A stretch of 64,000 nt of DNA. Origin: Nigrospora sphaerica. Taxonomy: Eukaryota > Ascomycota > Sordariomycetes > Amphisphaeriales > Apiosporaceae. Below, in pieces: positions 1-10,543 of the stretch. A model generated the notes under the pieces. That model was not told the DNA's origin and ran no database searches. It saw only the letters and a list, made by a program, of their open reading frames with translations. Each line of letters begins with the position of its first letter. Positions within the stretch are counted from its first letter, which is position 1. Location: contig JAGVVL010000017.1 in the NCBI GenBank assembly GCA_018287875.1, forward strand, positions 558,001 through 622,000, given 5' to 3'. Both the position numbers and the translations under genes were made by a program.

Positions 1-9
1 GCTTTAAAG

Positions 10-3000
10 ATGGCTGACGCGGTTGGTGCTCCGCAAGCTCCGAGGAAAGCACTCTTCAAGCCCTCGACCAAAACACCCCCCGTGAGGAAGTTCAAGTCTA
101 GATCGGTCAAACCGGCTGGCACCGAGGCCCCCAGCACTCCCAATCGATTTCCCTCCAAGGCGGGAACCGCGACGCCAGGAACAGAGGCCCCCAAAGCGTT
201 CAGAACTGTATCAAAGACTTCTGAGCTACCTCGTACCTCGTCCAAAGCGGGTGGCGAAGAGAGCGCCAAACCTCCACCCGAAACATCCACCAGGCCAAGC
301 AAGGCCGAATCTGAGTCCGGCAAATTGGGCCAGGATTATGCCGCCTCAGACACAACGGGAGACACCGCGACGGGAACGGTAAATGACGAGGTCGTCACCC
401 CCGACACGGTCCGCAGCAATGATGCCCCGCACACTTTGTCACGCAAAAGCTCGGAGGCCGTAACGGCCGACCGAATCTACCCGAACAGCCAAGGTTCAGG
501 CGAGACCGAAACCCAAGAGGAGCACAAAGGCACTCCTGTCGAGGCGTCGGAACAGCGGCTTCGACCGAAGCCAGCATCTGTGGTTTCCGAATCCAAAGAA
601 GATCTCGACGACGAGGCCGCTGCGCCCGCGGCAGCTACGAGGCGGCACAGGCGGCCACGCCCTGTGACGGTGACAACAGGTTCCAAGGATCAATCTCCTC
701 AGCCCCTTTCCGATGACGATTCGGCCGTTTCTATGGGCGGTTCGCCGCTCACCGAGCGAGATGATGAATCGCTACAAGGCGACGACGACAGCGAAGTATT
801 TCGCACCCCCGGTGTCGCCGCAGAAGACGGCCCTGACGAAGAGATGCTTGCGTCCCATGTACCAGAACATGGTGCCGAAGACACCGCGTCGGAACTAGCG
901 GATGCGGTTGGTGATTCGTCCAAGGTCAAAGACGGCAGTTCCCAGAGTTTGGACACTGCCAATGATGCCAACGACGTTACCAATACCCAGACCAGTGGCG
1001 ACACCGCTCAAGCCCCGGGGGATGTACCCGATCAAGGCGCGGATGAAGAACTTCGAGTTCCTACCAACGAAGCAGTGAAGAAGCCCACGGCGGACACAGC
1101 ATCCGAGACAGACGGCGACAATGGGAAGACCGTGGCCGATGAAGCTGTTGGAGCAACCGAGGCGATTCCAGACGATCAGGAAGCTGCTGCCGCTGAAGCT
1201 ACCGCGGAAGGCCCTGGTGACACGACACGCAGTGGTGTCAAGAAATTTGATCAGACCGGCGATGCCGCTGCAGAAAGAACCGGCCATGCTGCCAGTTCTG
1301 CCTCCGGCGTTACTGGAGAAGTTGGGGCAACGGCTGCTGAAGCCCGCGAAGGTACACCAGAAGCCGGCGAAGTCGACGTCGCCGATGGTGCGGACGTCAC
1401 TGCGGGCGCTAAACCTGCTGGCGATACCCAGGCAATCGTTGATGCTACCGGGGCACCTGCGGCAGAGGCGAATGCAGGTGCTGATTCCGTCGCTCCCGCC
1501 GAAGATACTGGGAAAGTACCTGGAGATGTAACAGACAAAATCGCCGGCGAAACCGACACGTGGCTCGGGGATGCCGCCGGAAGCCCCGAAGACGCAACAA
1601 AGGTTGAAGACCAGACCATCAAAGCCGATGCTGATGCTGGCGTCGAAAACGCCTCCCAAGCTGCCCCAATTGCCGGTGATGAAGCAGACAGTGCCAGGGA
1701 GCCGATTGCCGAAACGGAACAAGCCATTGAGGGTGGTGATGCAAAGGCTGCTGATGCCACTGCCGATGATTCTGCCGCTGGTACAGCTGATGCTCCAGAA
1801 AGTGAAGGGGCAGAAGCAGTCGATGGCTCGCTCGACGTGCCCGCGGACGAGACCGCCGATGCCCCTGGACCGGATGGGGCTATTGCCCCCGAAGCCGAGG
1901 CTCACCATGTAGGCACAGAAGATGCTATGGACGAGGCCGCGGTCGATGCAGTTGCAGGCGCTGAGGATGTCGATGCCGACAATGCTACTGGAGCCCCAGA
2001 AGCTGATGTGAATGACGCTGCCCAAGTTTCCGCACCCGACGAGGGTCCAACTGATGCGGCCCGTGCTGCCGCCCCTGATGCCGACAACGCGGCCGAGACC
2101 CATGCTGCTGGTGAATGCGAAGAAGCCGAGACCACCGGAAAAATAGACGTTGATTCCGGAGTGCCAGCAGCTGGGGCCGACGCCACCACCGAGACACCTA
2201 TTTCCGAACAAACTGTCGAGGCTTCCGCCCCGGTAACCGAACACGAAGCAGCTGGCGCTGCTGAAGACTCTTCTGTTGATCTCCTAGCTCCGGAGGCGGG
2301 CATTGACACCGCAGCGGACCCCGCCACCGACATATCCGGGACTGACGCCGATCGCATGGCCAAAGCGCCTGAGACCGATGCTGGTATGGAAGGCAAAGCT
2401 TCGGAGGCTGATACCGAGGCCAATGTTGCAGCATCAGATGCAGACCCTGTCGCTGCTGGAGCACTAGGGGCAAATGCTGATGCCACCGACGAGTCTCCCG
2501 TACCGGTTGGTGAAACAACAGCTGGAAGAGCCGAGGATGCTGCTGTGAAGCCCAAGTCATCGGAGGCCGAAGCCGATGTGGCTCCTGAAGCAACCGAAGC
2601 CGAAGCCACCTCTGAAGCACCTGGCGCTGTTACAGATGCCGGCGTTGAACCTTCTACAACGGCATCTGGAGCTGAGGCTGCTGAAGAAAACACGGCTACC
2701 GAGTCCGAGAATGCCGCCATTGCTTCCGCTGCGGCCTCGGAGGCGAAAGCTGATATCGCCAATGAAGCACCCGCACCAGTGTCGGGGGACATTACTGAGA
2801 CAGACGTGACTGAGACTTCTGCAAATGTTGCTACTCATGTCGGTGCTGACACGACCGACACCGGCACAGACACCAACGGGGGTCTTGCTGCTGATGCTAC
2901 CAACTCCGTTCCCAATAACAACGCAGACCAGACTACCGGGGAAGTCCAGTCCGAGGCCCCGGCAGTCAACAGTGCTGCAGAGGGAGACGCGGCGAACCAG

Positions 3001-6000
3001 GAACCAGATGCGGATGTTTATGTTGACCCGGCATCTATAGAAGACGCCCCAGAAACAAGTAATGGCCTTGCAGCAGATGCTCACAAAGATCCCGAGCCCA
3101 GTACTGACGTTGCTTCCGAAGGCGCTCCCTCTGGCACCGTGACCAAAGCACCCGAAGCAGGCGGAGAGGCTCCAGAGGCTGTTTCAAATGCCACGGATGA
3201 TGTCGCCGAAGATGATGCTAGCACTGCTGGGGAAGCAGATTCTGGGGCTGCCACGGGAGTGGATGTGTCGACTGCACAGGGCGAAGCCACTGAAACCCTC
3301 AGCGCCGACATTGGTGCGGCACCAGATTCTGGTGTTGCGGTATCAAAACCTACCGACGATACCGACGCACCTTGCCCAAGCGAGGAGACCGCTGGTGAAG
3401 TTCCTCAGGATGTGTCAGCGGAGGCTCCTACGGCTGGAGGCATTGATGCTGATGTTTCTGTGGGCACATCTGGAGCCGATAAGAATGGTGATGTTGATGG
3501 CGGCAATGTTGCTACGGATAATTCTGCAGAACCGCCCAACACAGATTCTGGAGCTGCGCCCGATGTCAGCGATGCCGCCTCGGCCCCAGAGATCAGCGCA
3601 GATCAACCAGGCAAGTTAGTCAGAAGCGCTTCTGGCAGTATCATTCGGCCCAACTATGTCCGCGACCAGGTCGCCCATTTCGAGTCGGGGCCACGTCCAG
3701 GAGCTTCGAGAGCGACTTCCAGTGTCGGCAACGACGAAGCTGCTCTGGGTGTTGCTCCTGCGGCGCCCGAAGCCGGTGCAGCTCCTGCTGAAGATTCCGC
3801 TTCCATCCCAGAGGGGGCCACAGCGGATGCAGGCGCAATTGGGGATGGCTCAGCAGACAGCCAAGCTGATGCCGCGGGTGGCACGACTGCCGACAAGGTC
3901 GACGAAAAATCGAGCGAGCCGGTGGCTTTCGTAGTCGCACCTTCGGGAACCATCACCGTCGATAGTACTATCGAGGAGGCCCTCCACAAGGCTGAAGACG
4001 CCGCTACTGACGCCGAAGCACGTGTCGACGCTGATGCCGCGGGTGACACGACTGTCGAGAAGGCCAACGATGGACCGAGCGAGCCGGTGGCTTTCGTAGT
4101 TGCACCTTCGGGAACCATCACCGTCGATAGTACTATCGAGGAGGCCCTCCACAAGGCTGAAGATATCGCTGCCGACGCTGAAACAGGTGTCGACGCCGAT
4201 GCTGGTGACGGTGTCGCCGACGCGTCTGAGAAGACTGGCGTTGCCGCCGATCAAAGCGGTAGCACCGTGGACGACGTGGTTGAAGGAGTCATTGAGAAAA
4301 CAAACGACACGGCCGTTGAGGTGGGAGACGGCAAAGGAGGCAGCGCTGACGTTGCTGGCGGCGCCGACAACGAAACGGTCAAAGGAGTCGACAAGGCCAT
4401 GGGTACTGCCGACGCCAGTGGACAGCAACTGGACGACGCGTCAGAAGTAAGTCGCGGCGCCACGGGCCCCGTCGACGATGCTACAGCGGGGCCACAGCAA
4501 CAGGGGTTAGACGACTCAGCCGGAGATCTGCCAGACCCAGTCGCAAAGGTCGAAGCGGGTCTTATGCAACCCACTGAGCTCATCAGATACTTCCTGGAAC
4601 ATGGCAACCCGGAAATGGCCGAGTTTATAAAAGCTCTCATGTTCGTCGAGGCTCCGCATGACGCTGAGTCAACAATGGCCGCCGCCAAAGATGCCGCCGC
4701 TGCCGCCGCCACACGCGGCCAAGACTCTGCTTCTGCTGCCGCTGCTGAAGTCTCGCTGCCGGCTTCAGGCACAAATGAGGACGCCAGTGCCGTGCAGAAC
4801 GGCGCGCACGAGGCCGTACCTCAATCCCCCGCAGCGCAGAAGAGGGCAGACGGCGCTGCATCCGACCTCGATGCGGACCCGGAGCACGTGGCGGGCCACG
4901 CTTCCGGCGCATTGACAGACGGAGCCGAATTGCCACAGGGCGCTCCCGAGAGAGACGCGACTGTGAAGGCCGATGGCGCTGTAGACTCAGCCACATCCCT
5001 AGCAGGGGGCCCGACCAAAGAAACTGGCAATATCTCGGCAGGTGCCGGCACTACTGTCCCTGGCGACGCTGTTGCAGGCGACGCTGCCGCAGGCGATGTT
5101 GCTGCAGGCGACGTTTCTGCAAGCGACGCCGATGCTAAGATCAACGCCCACGATGGTGCCAACGCTGCTGCGGTAGACGTTGGCAATGACGCGGCGGAGG
5201 CCAACGCAGATGCGCCCGGTTATTTCGACGCCGCCACCAAGGCTGCGAACGAGAGTACCCCTATCCCTGCCGTCGCCGACATCTTTGGCATGCCGGGTGC
5301 CGTTACACCAGCCCCCGGCGGTACGACCCTGCCCGGCGCTTCTGCTGTGGCTCCGGGCTCCATAGCCGTGCCGGGTGCCAAAGAGGCGGGTGTTACACCG
5401 CGTTCGGCAGGCGCCGACTTACTCGTTGACCCGCCGGTGCCGCCTGCGGACGAGGAGCCAGCTGTCGTAGCGCCAGTCACGATTGACGAACCTGCTGCGG
5501 ATGAGCCTGCCGAGATTGTCGGCATCACTGATGTCACAGAGCTGCCTCCTGCCGAGCAGGGTCCCGACTTTGAAGACATTGCCGCGCCTCATATCGAAGA
5601 ACCTTTGCCACCGCCTGAAATCGAGGTTGTGGCACAGCCGGGCGATCCCATCCAAGCCAGAGAAATCGTCGACGGAGTTACGCTCGCGCCGATGACGGCG
5701 GCGCCTCAGTCGCAGCCCGATCTACCAGACGCCGCGGATGTGGCTGAACCTCTCCCATCTATCCCCGATCCGCCTAAACCGGAGGAAGTGGCCAATAACC
5801 TTCATCTACCTGACCATGCCAAAGCAGCGGTCGAGGGCGCACAAGAGGGACTGGCTCGCACGGCGACCGATACTGCGCAAGAAAGCTCGTCCACTCCAGC
5901 GGCAGGCGGCCCTGGGCAAGGAGGACGCAGCCGTTTTGTAGGTCTTGGCCCGGCGGCAGGCGGAGATGCTCCGGCCGCGGGCGGTGGCGCTCAGGGCAGT

Positions 6001-6909
6001 GGAGGTGTTCCTGCCAACGGCGCAGGCTTTTCCAGCGAACCTCCAGTCGTCGACAACATGGGGAAGCCGGCTTATGTCAACCGCCAAATCAACATTCCCA
6101 TTCCTAGACCCGACGGAGCCACGTCGTCGAGGGCAAGTCCCAACATGAAGCCCAAGTCTAACGTCCCAGGTGTGGATGACCTGAACGATGTCAACGGTTT
6201 GGATGACCCGCCTGAGGAGTTCCTAGACCCCAACATACACTCGCCCAAGGTTGAGGAACAAGAGACGGTCATTCCGTCGATTCCCAAGATTCCACCCATC
6301 ACGAGCAAGCCACCGGAGAACCTCAAGCAGCTCGCAATAGGACTCGCCGGGCACGTGGTGGACGATGTTGGCAACATTGTCGACGGGGAAGGCAAGGTAC
6401 TTGGGCATGCTACTGGCGACCTACCCTCGATGATAGGCAAGATGGTCACCGAGGGTGGCGAGATCTACGGTGACCGTGGCGAGCTCGTTGGGTACGTGTC
6501 ACTCAATTTTGTCAACCCACCGCCCACGGAAGAGGCGGCACCGGAGGAGAGCAACACGATGCCGTTCCCGGCCAATCTCAGGATAGATCGGCAGGGTAAC
6601 ATCCTCGATGGCTCGGGTAACATCATCGGCAAGCTCAACGAAGCGCCGCTGCACGCCAGCACTCGCATCTCGGCACCTCCAACGCCCCAGTCGACTGCGG
6701 AGCAGGGACAGCTGACGCCTACCGAGAGGACTTCGCGGACCCAGGCGCCACCCAAGGCGGAAGCAGGCCAGGAGCAACCCAGCACGGGCAAGCCGGCCAG
6801 TGGGGACAGTGGCATTCCGTCCGACATCTTCCTCGACGTCAAGTCGACGCCGGATGGAATCCAGCTGATGATCCGCATTCCTACGATTTTCAAGCAGGAG
6901 TCACGGTGA
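10..6909 (+). CDS. Giant acidic disordered protein with C-terminal DUF3659-type repeats (LEA-like)
   Basis: A single open frame of 2299 codons without introns. The first ~120 residues are basic and Pro/Ser/Thr-rich (PRKALFKPSTKTPPVRKFKS). Residues ~120-1950 are a low-complexity stretch of Ala, Asp, Glu, Gly and Thr with almost no aromatic residues, which predicts an intrinsically disordered chain. The last ~200 residues carry motifs of the DUF3659 type (VVDDVGNIVDGEGKVLGHA at ~2115, then RQGNILDGSGNIIGKL at ~2197). The same motifs fill the next gene, so the two are probably related neighbours. The function is unknown; fungal relatives are often labelled LEA-domain proteins, and a role in stress or scaffolding is inference only. 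The ATG lies at base 10 and the frame stays open to the window edge, so the true start could be upstream. Internal duplications (3865-4194, 5062-5121) show growth by repeat expansion. Coding status is supported by the length of the frame and the ordered C-terminal motifs. Confidence 0.85.
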   Translation: MADAVGAPQAPRKALFKPSTKTPPVRKFKSRSVKPAGTEAPSTPNRFPSKAGTATPGTEAPKAFRTVSKTSELPRTSSKAGGEESAKPPPETSTRPSKAESESGKLGQDYAASDTTGDTATGTVNDEVVTPDTVRSNDAPHTLSRKSSEAVTADRIYPNSQGSGETETQEEHKGTPVEASEQRLRPKPASVVSESKEDLDDEAAAPAAATRRHRRPRPVTVTTGSKDQSPQPLSDDDSAVSMGGSPLTERDDESLQGDDDSEVFRTPGVAAEDGPDEEMLASHVPEHGAEDTASELADAVGDSSKVKDGSSQSLDTANDANDVTNTQTSGDTAQAPGDVPDQGADEELRVPTNEAVKKPTADTASETDGDNGKTVADEAVGATEAIPDDQEAAAAEATAEGPGDTTRSGVKKFDQTGDAAAERTGHAASSASGVTGEVGATAAEAREGTPEAGEVDVADGADVTAGAKPAGDTQAIVDATGAPAAEANAGADSVAPAEDTGKVPGDVTDKIAGETDTWLGDAAGSPEDATKVEDQTIKADADAGVENASQAAPIAGDEADSAREPIAETEQAIEGGDAKAADATADDSAAGTADAPESEGAEAVDGSLDVPADETADAPGPDGAIAPEAEAHHVGTEDAMDEAAVDAVAGAEDVDADNATGAPEADVNDAAQVSAPDEGPTDAARAAAPDADNAAETHAAGECEEAETTGKIDVDSGVPAAGADATTETPISEQTVEASAPVTEHEAAGAAEDSSVDLLAPEAGIDTAADPATDISGTDADRMAKAPETDAGMEGKASEADTEANVAASDADPVAAGALGANADATDESPVPVGETTAGRAEDAAVKPKSSEAEADVAPEATEAEATSEAPGAVTDAGVEPSTTASGAEAAEENTATESENAAIASAAASEAKADIANEAPAPVSGDITETDVTETSANVATHVGADTTDTGTDTNGGLAADATNSVPNNNADQTTGEVQSEAPAVNSAAEGDAANQEPDADVYVDPASIEDAPETSNGLAADAHKDPEPSTDVASEGAPSGTVTKAPEAGGEAPEAVSNATDDVAEDDASTAGEADSGAATGVDVSTAQGEATETLSADIGAAPDSGVAVSKPTDDTDAPCPSEETAGEVPQDVSAEAPTAGGIDADVSVGTSGADKNGDVDGGNVATDNSAEPPNTDSGAAPDVSDAASAPEISADQPGKLVRSASGSIIRPNYVRDQVAHFESGPRPGASRATSSVGNDEAALGVAPAAPEAGAAPAEDSASIPEGATADAGAIGDGSADSQADAAGGTTADKVDEKSSEPVAFVVAPSGTITVDSTIEEALHKAEDAATDAEARVDADAAGDTTVEKANDGPSEPVAFVVAPSGTITVDSTIEEALHKAEDIAADAETGVDADAGDGVADASEKTGVAADQSGSTVDDVVEGVIEKTNDTAVEVGDGKGGSADVAGGADNETVKGVDKAMGTADASGQQLDDASEVSRGATGPVDDATAGPQQQGLDDSAGDLPDPVAKVEAGLMQPTELIRYFLEHGNPEMAEFIKALMFVEAPHDAESTMAAAKDAAAAAATRGQDSASAAAAEVSLPASGTNEDASAVQNGAHEAVPQSPAAQKRADGAASDLDADPEHVAGHASGALTDGAELPQGAPERDATVKADGAVDSATSLAGGPTKETGNISAGAGTTVPGDAVAGDAAAGDVAAGDVSASDADAKINAHDGANAAAVDVGNDAAEANADAPGYFDAATKAANESTPIPAVADIFGMPGAVTPAPGGTTLPGASAVAPGSIAVPGAKEAGVTPRSAGADLLVDPPVPPADEEPAVVAPVTIDEPAADEPAEIVGITDVTELPPAEQGPDFEDIAAPHIEEPLPPPEIEVVAQPGDPIQAREIVDGVTLAPMTAAPQSQPDLPDAADVAEPLPSIPDPPKPEEVANNLHLPDHAKAAVEGAQEGLARTATDTAQESSSTPAAGGPGQGGRSRFVGLGPAAGGDAPAAGGGAQGSGGVPANGAGFSSEPPVVDNMGKPAYVNRQINIPIPRPDGATSSRASPNMKPKSNVPGVDDLNDVNGLDDPPEEFLDPNIHSPKVEEQETVIPSIPKIPPITSKPPENLKQLAIGLAGHVVDDVGNIVDGEGKVLGHATGDLPSMIGKMVTEGGEIYGDRGELVGYVSLNFVNPPPTEEAAPEESNTMPFPANLRIDRQGNILDGSGNIIGKLNEAPLHASTRISAPPTPQSTAEQGQLTPTERTSRTQAPPKAEAGQEQPSTGKPASGDSGIPSDIFLDVKSTPDGIQLMIRIPTIFKQESR
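3865..4194 (+). repeat. 165-bp direct tandem duplication inside the giant acidic gene
   Basis: Two adjacent 55-codon units start at 3865 and 4030. The central ~86 bases (3912 on and 4077 on) appear identical except one silent C-to-T change, while the flanks have diverged. Both copies encode EPVAFVVAPSGTITVDSTI followed by EEALHKAED. Each copy contains the 16-bp perfect palindrome TCGATAGTACTATCGA (3959-3974 and 4124-4139). The unequal conservation suggests a recent duplication or gene conversion limited to the core. Confidence 0.9.
5062..5121 (+). repeat. Four 15-bp tandem repeats coding for GD(A/V)xA pentapeptides
   Basis: Four successive 15-base units read GDAVA-GDAAA-GDVAA-GDVSA, followed by a degenerate SDADA. 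The repeat is in frame and shows small-unit slippage within the disordered region. Confidence 0.85.
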
Positions 6910-7855
6910 TAATTGGTTGATGTTCATGTGTATTTCTGTTTTCGTGGCGCACACGTGTCTTTGTCTTGATTGGAATGCTTTTGGGGACACGAGGCGCCGG
7001 GACGTGGATGATGTTACGGGTTACTTGCTGTGCAGGCAGTGGGGACACGATGTGACGATGGCTTTTTGGGGGGGGGGGTTGCGCGCGCGCGGGGCGCATG
7101 TGTTGGTTCCTCCATTCTTTTTGCGTCCCTACATATGTAACGTAGTCAGCAATCGGCAACTGCGGATCACTTCACGCGACAGGAGACTAGACACTACCAA
7201 TGCATTTCGTTGTGAGCATGGAACAGCATGCAGGTTGTTGTTATACGGAACCATGGGAGGCGAACGACGGCCCATGGCTGGTGGGCATGAATATGCGCAT
7301 GCTCCTCAGAAGGGAAGCCACAGCATGGCTGGGGAGGGGTTGGTGGGGGTTCGAGCGCGAGTCATGACGCTATCGCGCGTATGGTTGATTGATATTTGAA
7401 ACGGAGAAATAGACAGCCACAGGGGGGGGATTCCTCTGGTGGGGGAAGCACGAAGTTGGGTAGGGATCGCGCGACTTGATTTGCCGTAGGGTGGATGATG
7501 GACGCGCTCCTCTTTGCTGTGTATACCTCGGTCCCTCCACATGTTCTTTGCCAGCGCGCGGTCCGCAAATGCCCCAACAGCCGCTAGGTATTCGGACGAA
7601 AGACAAATAAAAACAAAAGCCTGCCAAGGGCACTGGCATCGCATGGGAAAGGGTCTGGGAGGGGCGCGCCCGTTACGCCATCACTAGGCTGAAAATGACG
7701 TTGCTAGGGCGAGTGGTACCCGGGCGTGTGTGGCTTGAAGAGGGGCCCAGGGCCCTTAGTAGACCCAAAAACCGGTTAGCTGAACCGATCGTGTGTCAAT
7801 GATCCCTGGGGGGGGTGACGTTGGGGCCTCGTAGGCTTCCTCCCCCCCCTCCCGC

Positions 7856-7874
7856 CGCCCCGGCGGCCGGGGCG
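7856..7874. repeat. GC-only perfect inverted repeat (8-bp arms, 3-base loop)
   Basis: The arm CGCCCCGG at 7856-7863 is matched by CCGGGGCG at 7867-7874 around CGG. It would form a very stable hairpin. It sits ~950 bases past the stop of the giant gene, and no function is evident. Confidence 0.8.
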
Positions 7875-8451
7875 TGACGAATTAGAGGCCGGCTGAGTTC
7901 CCCAATGGGTAGTAGATGCCGCAGAAGCAAGCAAGCGAAGCCCTCAGCTGTCTCTTGGTGGTGTATGTGGCGTGGGACAGGTTGGCCGGCATTGGAAGCC
8001 TGCGAGCCATTGAGGACGGGATGGTGAGGAGGTTATGGGGAAACAATAGGTACGTGAAACCTCTGGGCAGCCTGGATTGGGCACAAACACTTGCGCACAC
8101 TCACTCTCACACGCTCGCATACACTGCACACATCCTCGAGGCTTCCACAGGTCTAGAACACCCATTTGAACAAGGGTCACCACCCACCTCGACTGGACTC
8201 GGAGGAAAATGTCGATCAAACGGTCGGCTTTCGCTGGGGTCATTCGTCTTTTCCCCATCTGCACCCTACAGCCTCTCCACCCATGTCCAGCCCTGGTAAC
8301 CGGACAACCTGAGGGGCGCACAGAGACGGCAAGCACATCGTATACTTGGCTTGGTAGGTACATACCTCACTGGAACCCGCTGCGGCCCACCAAGGCTTTC
8401 AGCGGCGCCCATCCCATCACGCACATCTCTCAACAGCCGCGCCCCCATCTG

Positions 8452-8502
8452 CCCACCTATCCTTGATGCCCACCTGTCCTTGATGCCCACCTATCCTTGA
8501 TG
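8452..8502 (+). repeat. Three-copy 17-bp tandem repeat
   Basis: Three consecutive copies of CCCACCTATCCTTGATG start at 8452, 8469 and 8486; the middle copy has G instead of A at position 8. This is a short minisatellite in intergenic DNA. Confidence 0.9.
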
Positions 8503-10139
8503 CCCAGCATCCTCCCCCCCGTCATCACGCCGGCTTGCCTCACTACTACTACTACCTACCCTACTGCCATACTACATGGTTCGCAGTAGATGCCCACGTA
8601 CCGGCCGTGCCCACGTCCACATCCCATCCACACCAGGATCCTGGTTCCGCGGCTGCCAAGCGGCGGGCCCGCAACGGGGGCGAGAGGGAAGGGCCTTCCC
8701 TTGCATCCTGACGGGTGTCCCCCCGGCACCCTGGCCTGGAAAGACGTGCCGTGTTCCAGATGCAACGCTTTGGTGGGCGAAAGGCGAGGTAAAGTGATGC
8801 CGACGTTACGACCATCGACGCCATACACTGCCCAGAATTCCAAGTTTTGCTGGAGAGGCGACAAGGGCCTGCCTATCCGTATCTTTCTCCCACTGCCCTC
8901 GCCGACGAACAGTGGCGCCCGCCAGCTCAACGACGTGACGGCCCGCTAAGGGAACTCATAATAGCAATATTCCACCTGCCACGGCCACGCGCATGCGTTG
9001 CGTGCTTGCTGCGGGTTGATGCGGCCTTGCTCTCACGCCTGGCTGCCAACGCCGCTCCCCACCCCTGGTCCCTCCCCGGCCAGACCTTCCTTCTGCACGA
9101 TCGAGATCCCCCACCCCAAGCCGCAACCTTGCGAGCGGGAACCACTCTCATGCTCTGGCGTTGTGTAAGCCTGCAGCCGTTGCTTTCTGGCTGCCCGTCG
9201 GCGTGCGGAATCTTGTTTTGATCCCGGTCCACGGGCACCACTGGTCCTGTTTCTGCGAACGGGCGTCGGATCGGGCGACCGGCTCATCGTCGCGTTGCCT
9301 TCTGTTGGTTCGCAGCCGGCCTTCGTTTTGCTGCAAGCCTCATGGCACCCGTCCTACACTCCAGCAGAGTGATGGCAGGCTGGTTGCACTTCCTTACTGG
9401 GCCTCGCGGGTCCGACATGCTGTCAGTCAGTGGTCAGTCAGTCCACTCCCGCTGTGCCGTCTCACGCCGGCCTCGAGCTAGCAGCCACACAGCCCTCCGT
9501 CCCCCCTCGTTCCCCCTCTCTGCCCCTCCCCTGCTCTCCCGCCCTCTGCGGTGTCTCCTGTTCTCCCCGTCTGCGTCGTCGACGTGCATGACGATCTACA
9601 CGCCTGTCACGGCCTCGGTCTCGTAGCCTCGTCCGGTTGTGGCTTGATGCTCAAGACCCTCAGATCCCCCCCGCTTGGGTAGCCGGGGCCGACTTCACGC
9701 TCCTGCCACCGCCTCCGGCGCGAGACTGACGAATCACACCCCCGAATGACGTGCCTCTGCGAGCTCGAGTCGCCCATGACGTCGACCGAGTCTCCATCCC
9801 CAGTAGCCAAAAAGAAATGGCTCCAGGCCATTCTGACGCCCCTCTGGGCTCCGGCTGCCGATGGGAAAGCAATGTGCCTAGCGGTAACACTTGACGGCCG
9901 TGGACGGCCATGACCCGCCGCCTCCAGCACGACGGCGACGGCTTGTCACAGCCATCCCGGCCGGTTTCCCAGGCCCCTCCCCTTCATCACCTATCCTCAT
10001 GTGACGTAAGTAGACTGGAGCTGGGCCTCTCACCCTTCCCTCACGGTTCCAGCTAGGTGTTGATGGGGTCACTGCCCATCCACATCGCCAATCCCCCCTG
10101 CTCACCACCAACGACTATATGAGATCACTGGCTAGTCAC

Positions 10140-10148
10140 ATAAATATA
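10140..10148 (+). promoter_or_regulatory. TATA-like box of the downstream DUF3659/DUF6987 gene
   Basis: ATAAATATA lies in an otherwise C-rich region and is followed by pyrimidine-rich sequence (10150-10195), a common start-site context in filamentous fungi. If used, the 5' leader would be ~350 bases or more. Position is the only support. Confidence 0.35.
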
Positions 10149-10543
10149 CATATCACCCATCCTCACTGCCTCGTTTCTCTTGAACTTTTTCCCTCATGAC
10201 CAATCCAGATACCACCCCCGATACCCATACCCATACCACACATACCACCCACCCAACCAATACCACCAATACCACACACTACAGTTCGTCCTCACGAACA
10301 GAACGACAAACCACCACCCGCAGCAACCCGCGAGCAGCCGATCTCTATCCCGAGTTCAGCAACGTCACATCCAACCCCAACCCGAACCAGCTCTTGTACC
10401 TTAGGAGGTCCCACGACGTGAACGTACTGCCTTCGCAGCCCTACCAGCTGCCACCACAACTGCTTTCCACCGTCCTCCATCCTGCTAGCACCACCCCCAA
10501 CAACACGACTCAACTGGACCCCTCTAAAGTTCATCCCGCCACC

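Larger units (their letters stand above)
6910..10543. other. Intergenic region and long leader between the two DUF3659 genes
   Basis: No convincing gene is seen; the open frames here are short, overlap on both strands and match nothing I recognise. It holds an 11-base G run followed by alternating GC (7068-7095), a GC-rich perfect hairpin (7856-7874), a three-copy 17-bp tandem repeat (8452-8502) and a pyrimidine-rich stretch (about 9490-9590). A TATA-like box lies at 10140. The last ~370 bases before the next start codon are C/A-rich and look like a 5' leader. Confidence 0.6.

Noticed and set aside
895..2244. A 449-codon minus-strand frame within the giant acidic gene
   Set aside because: It is explained by the GCC/GAC-rich coding strand read backwards and has no motif.
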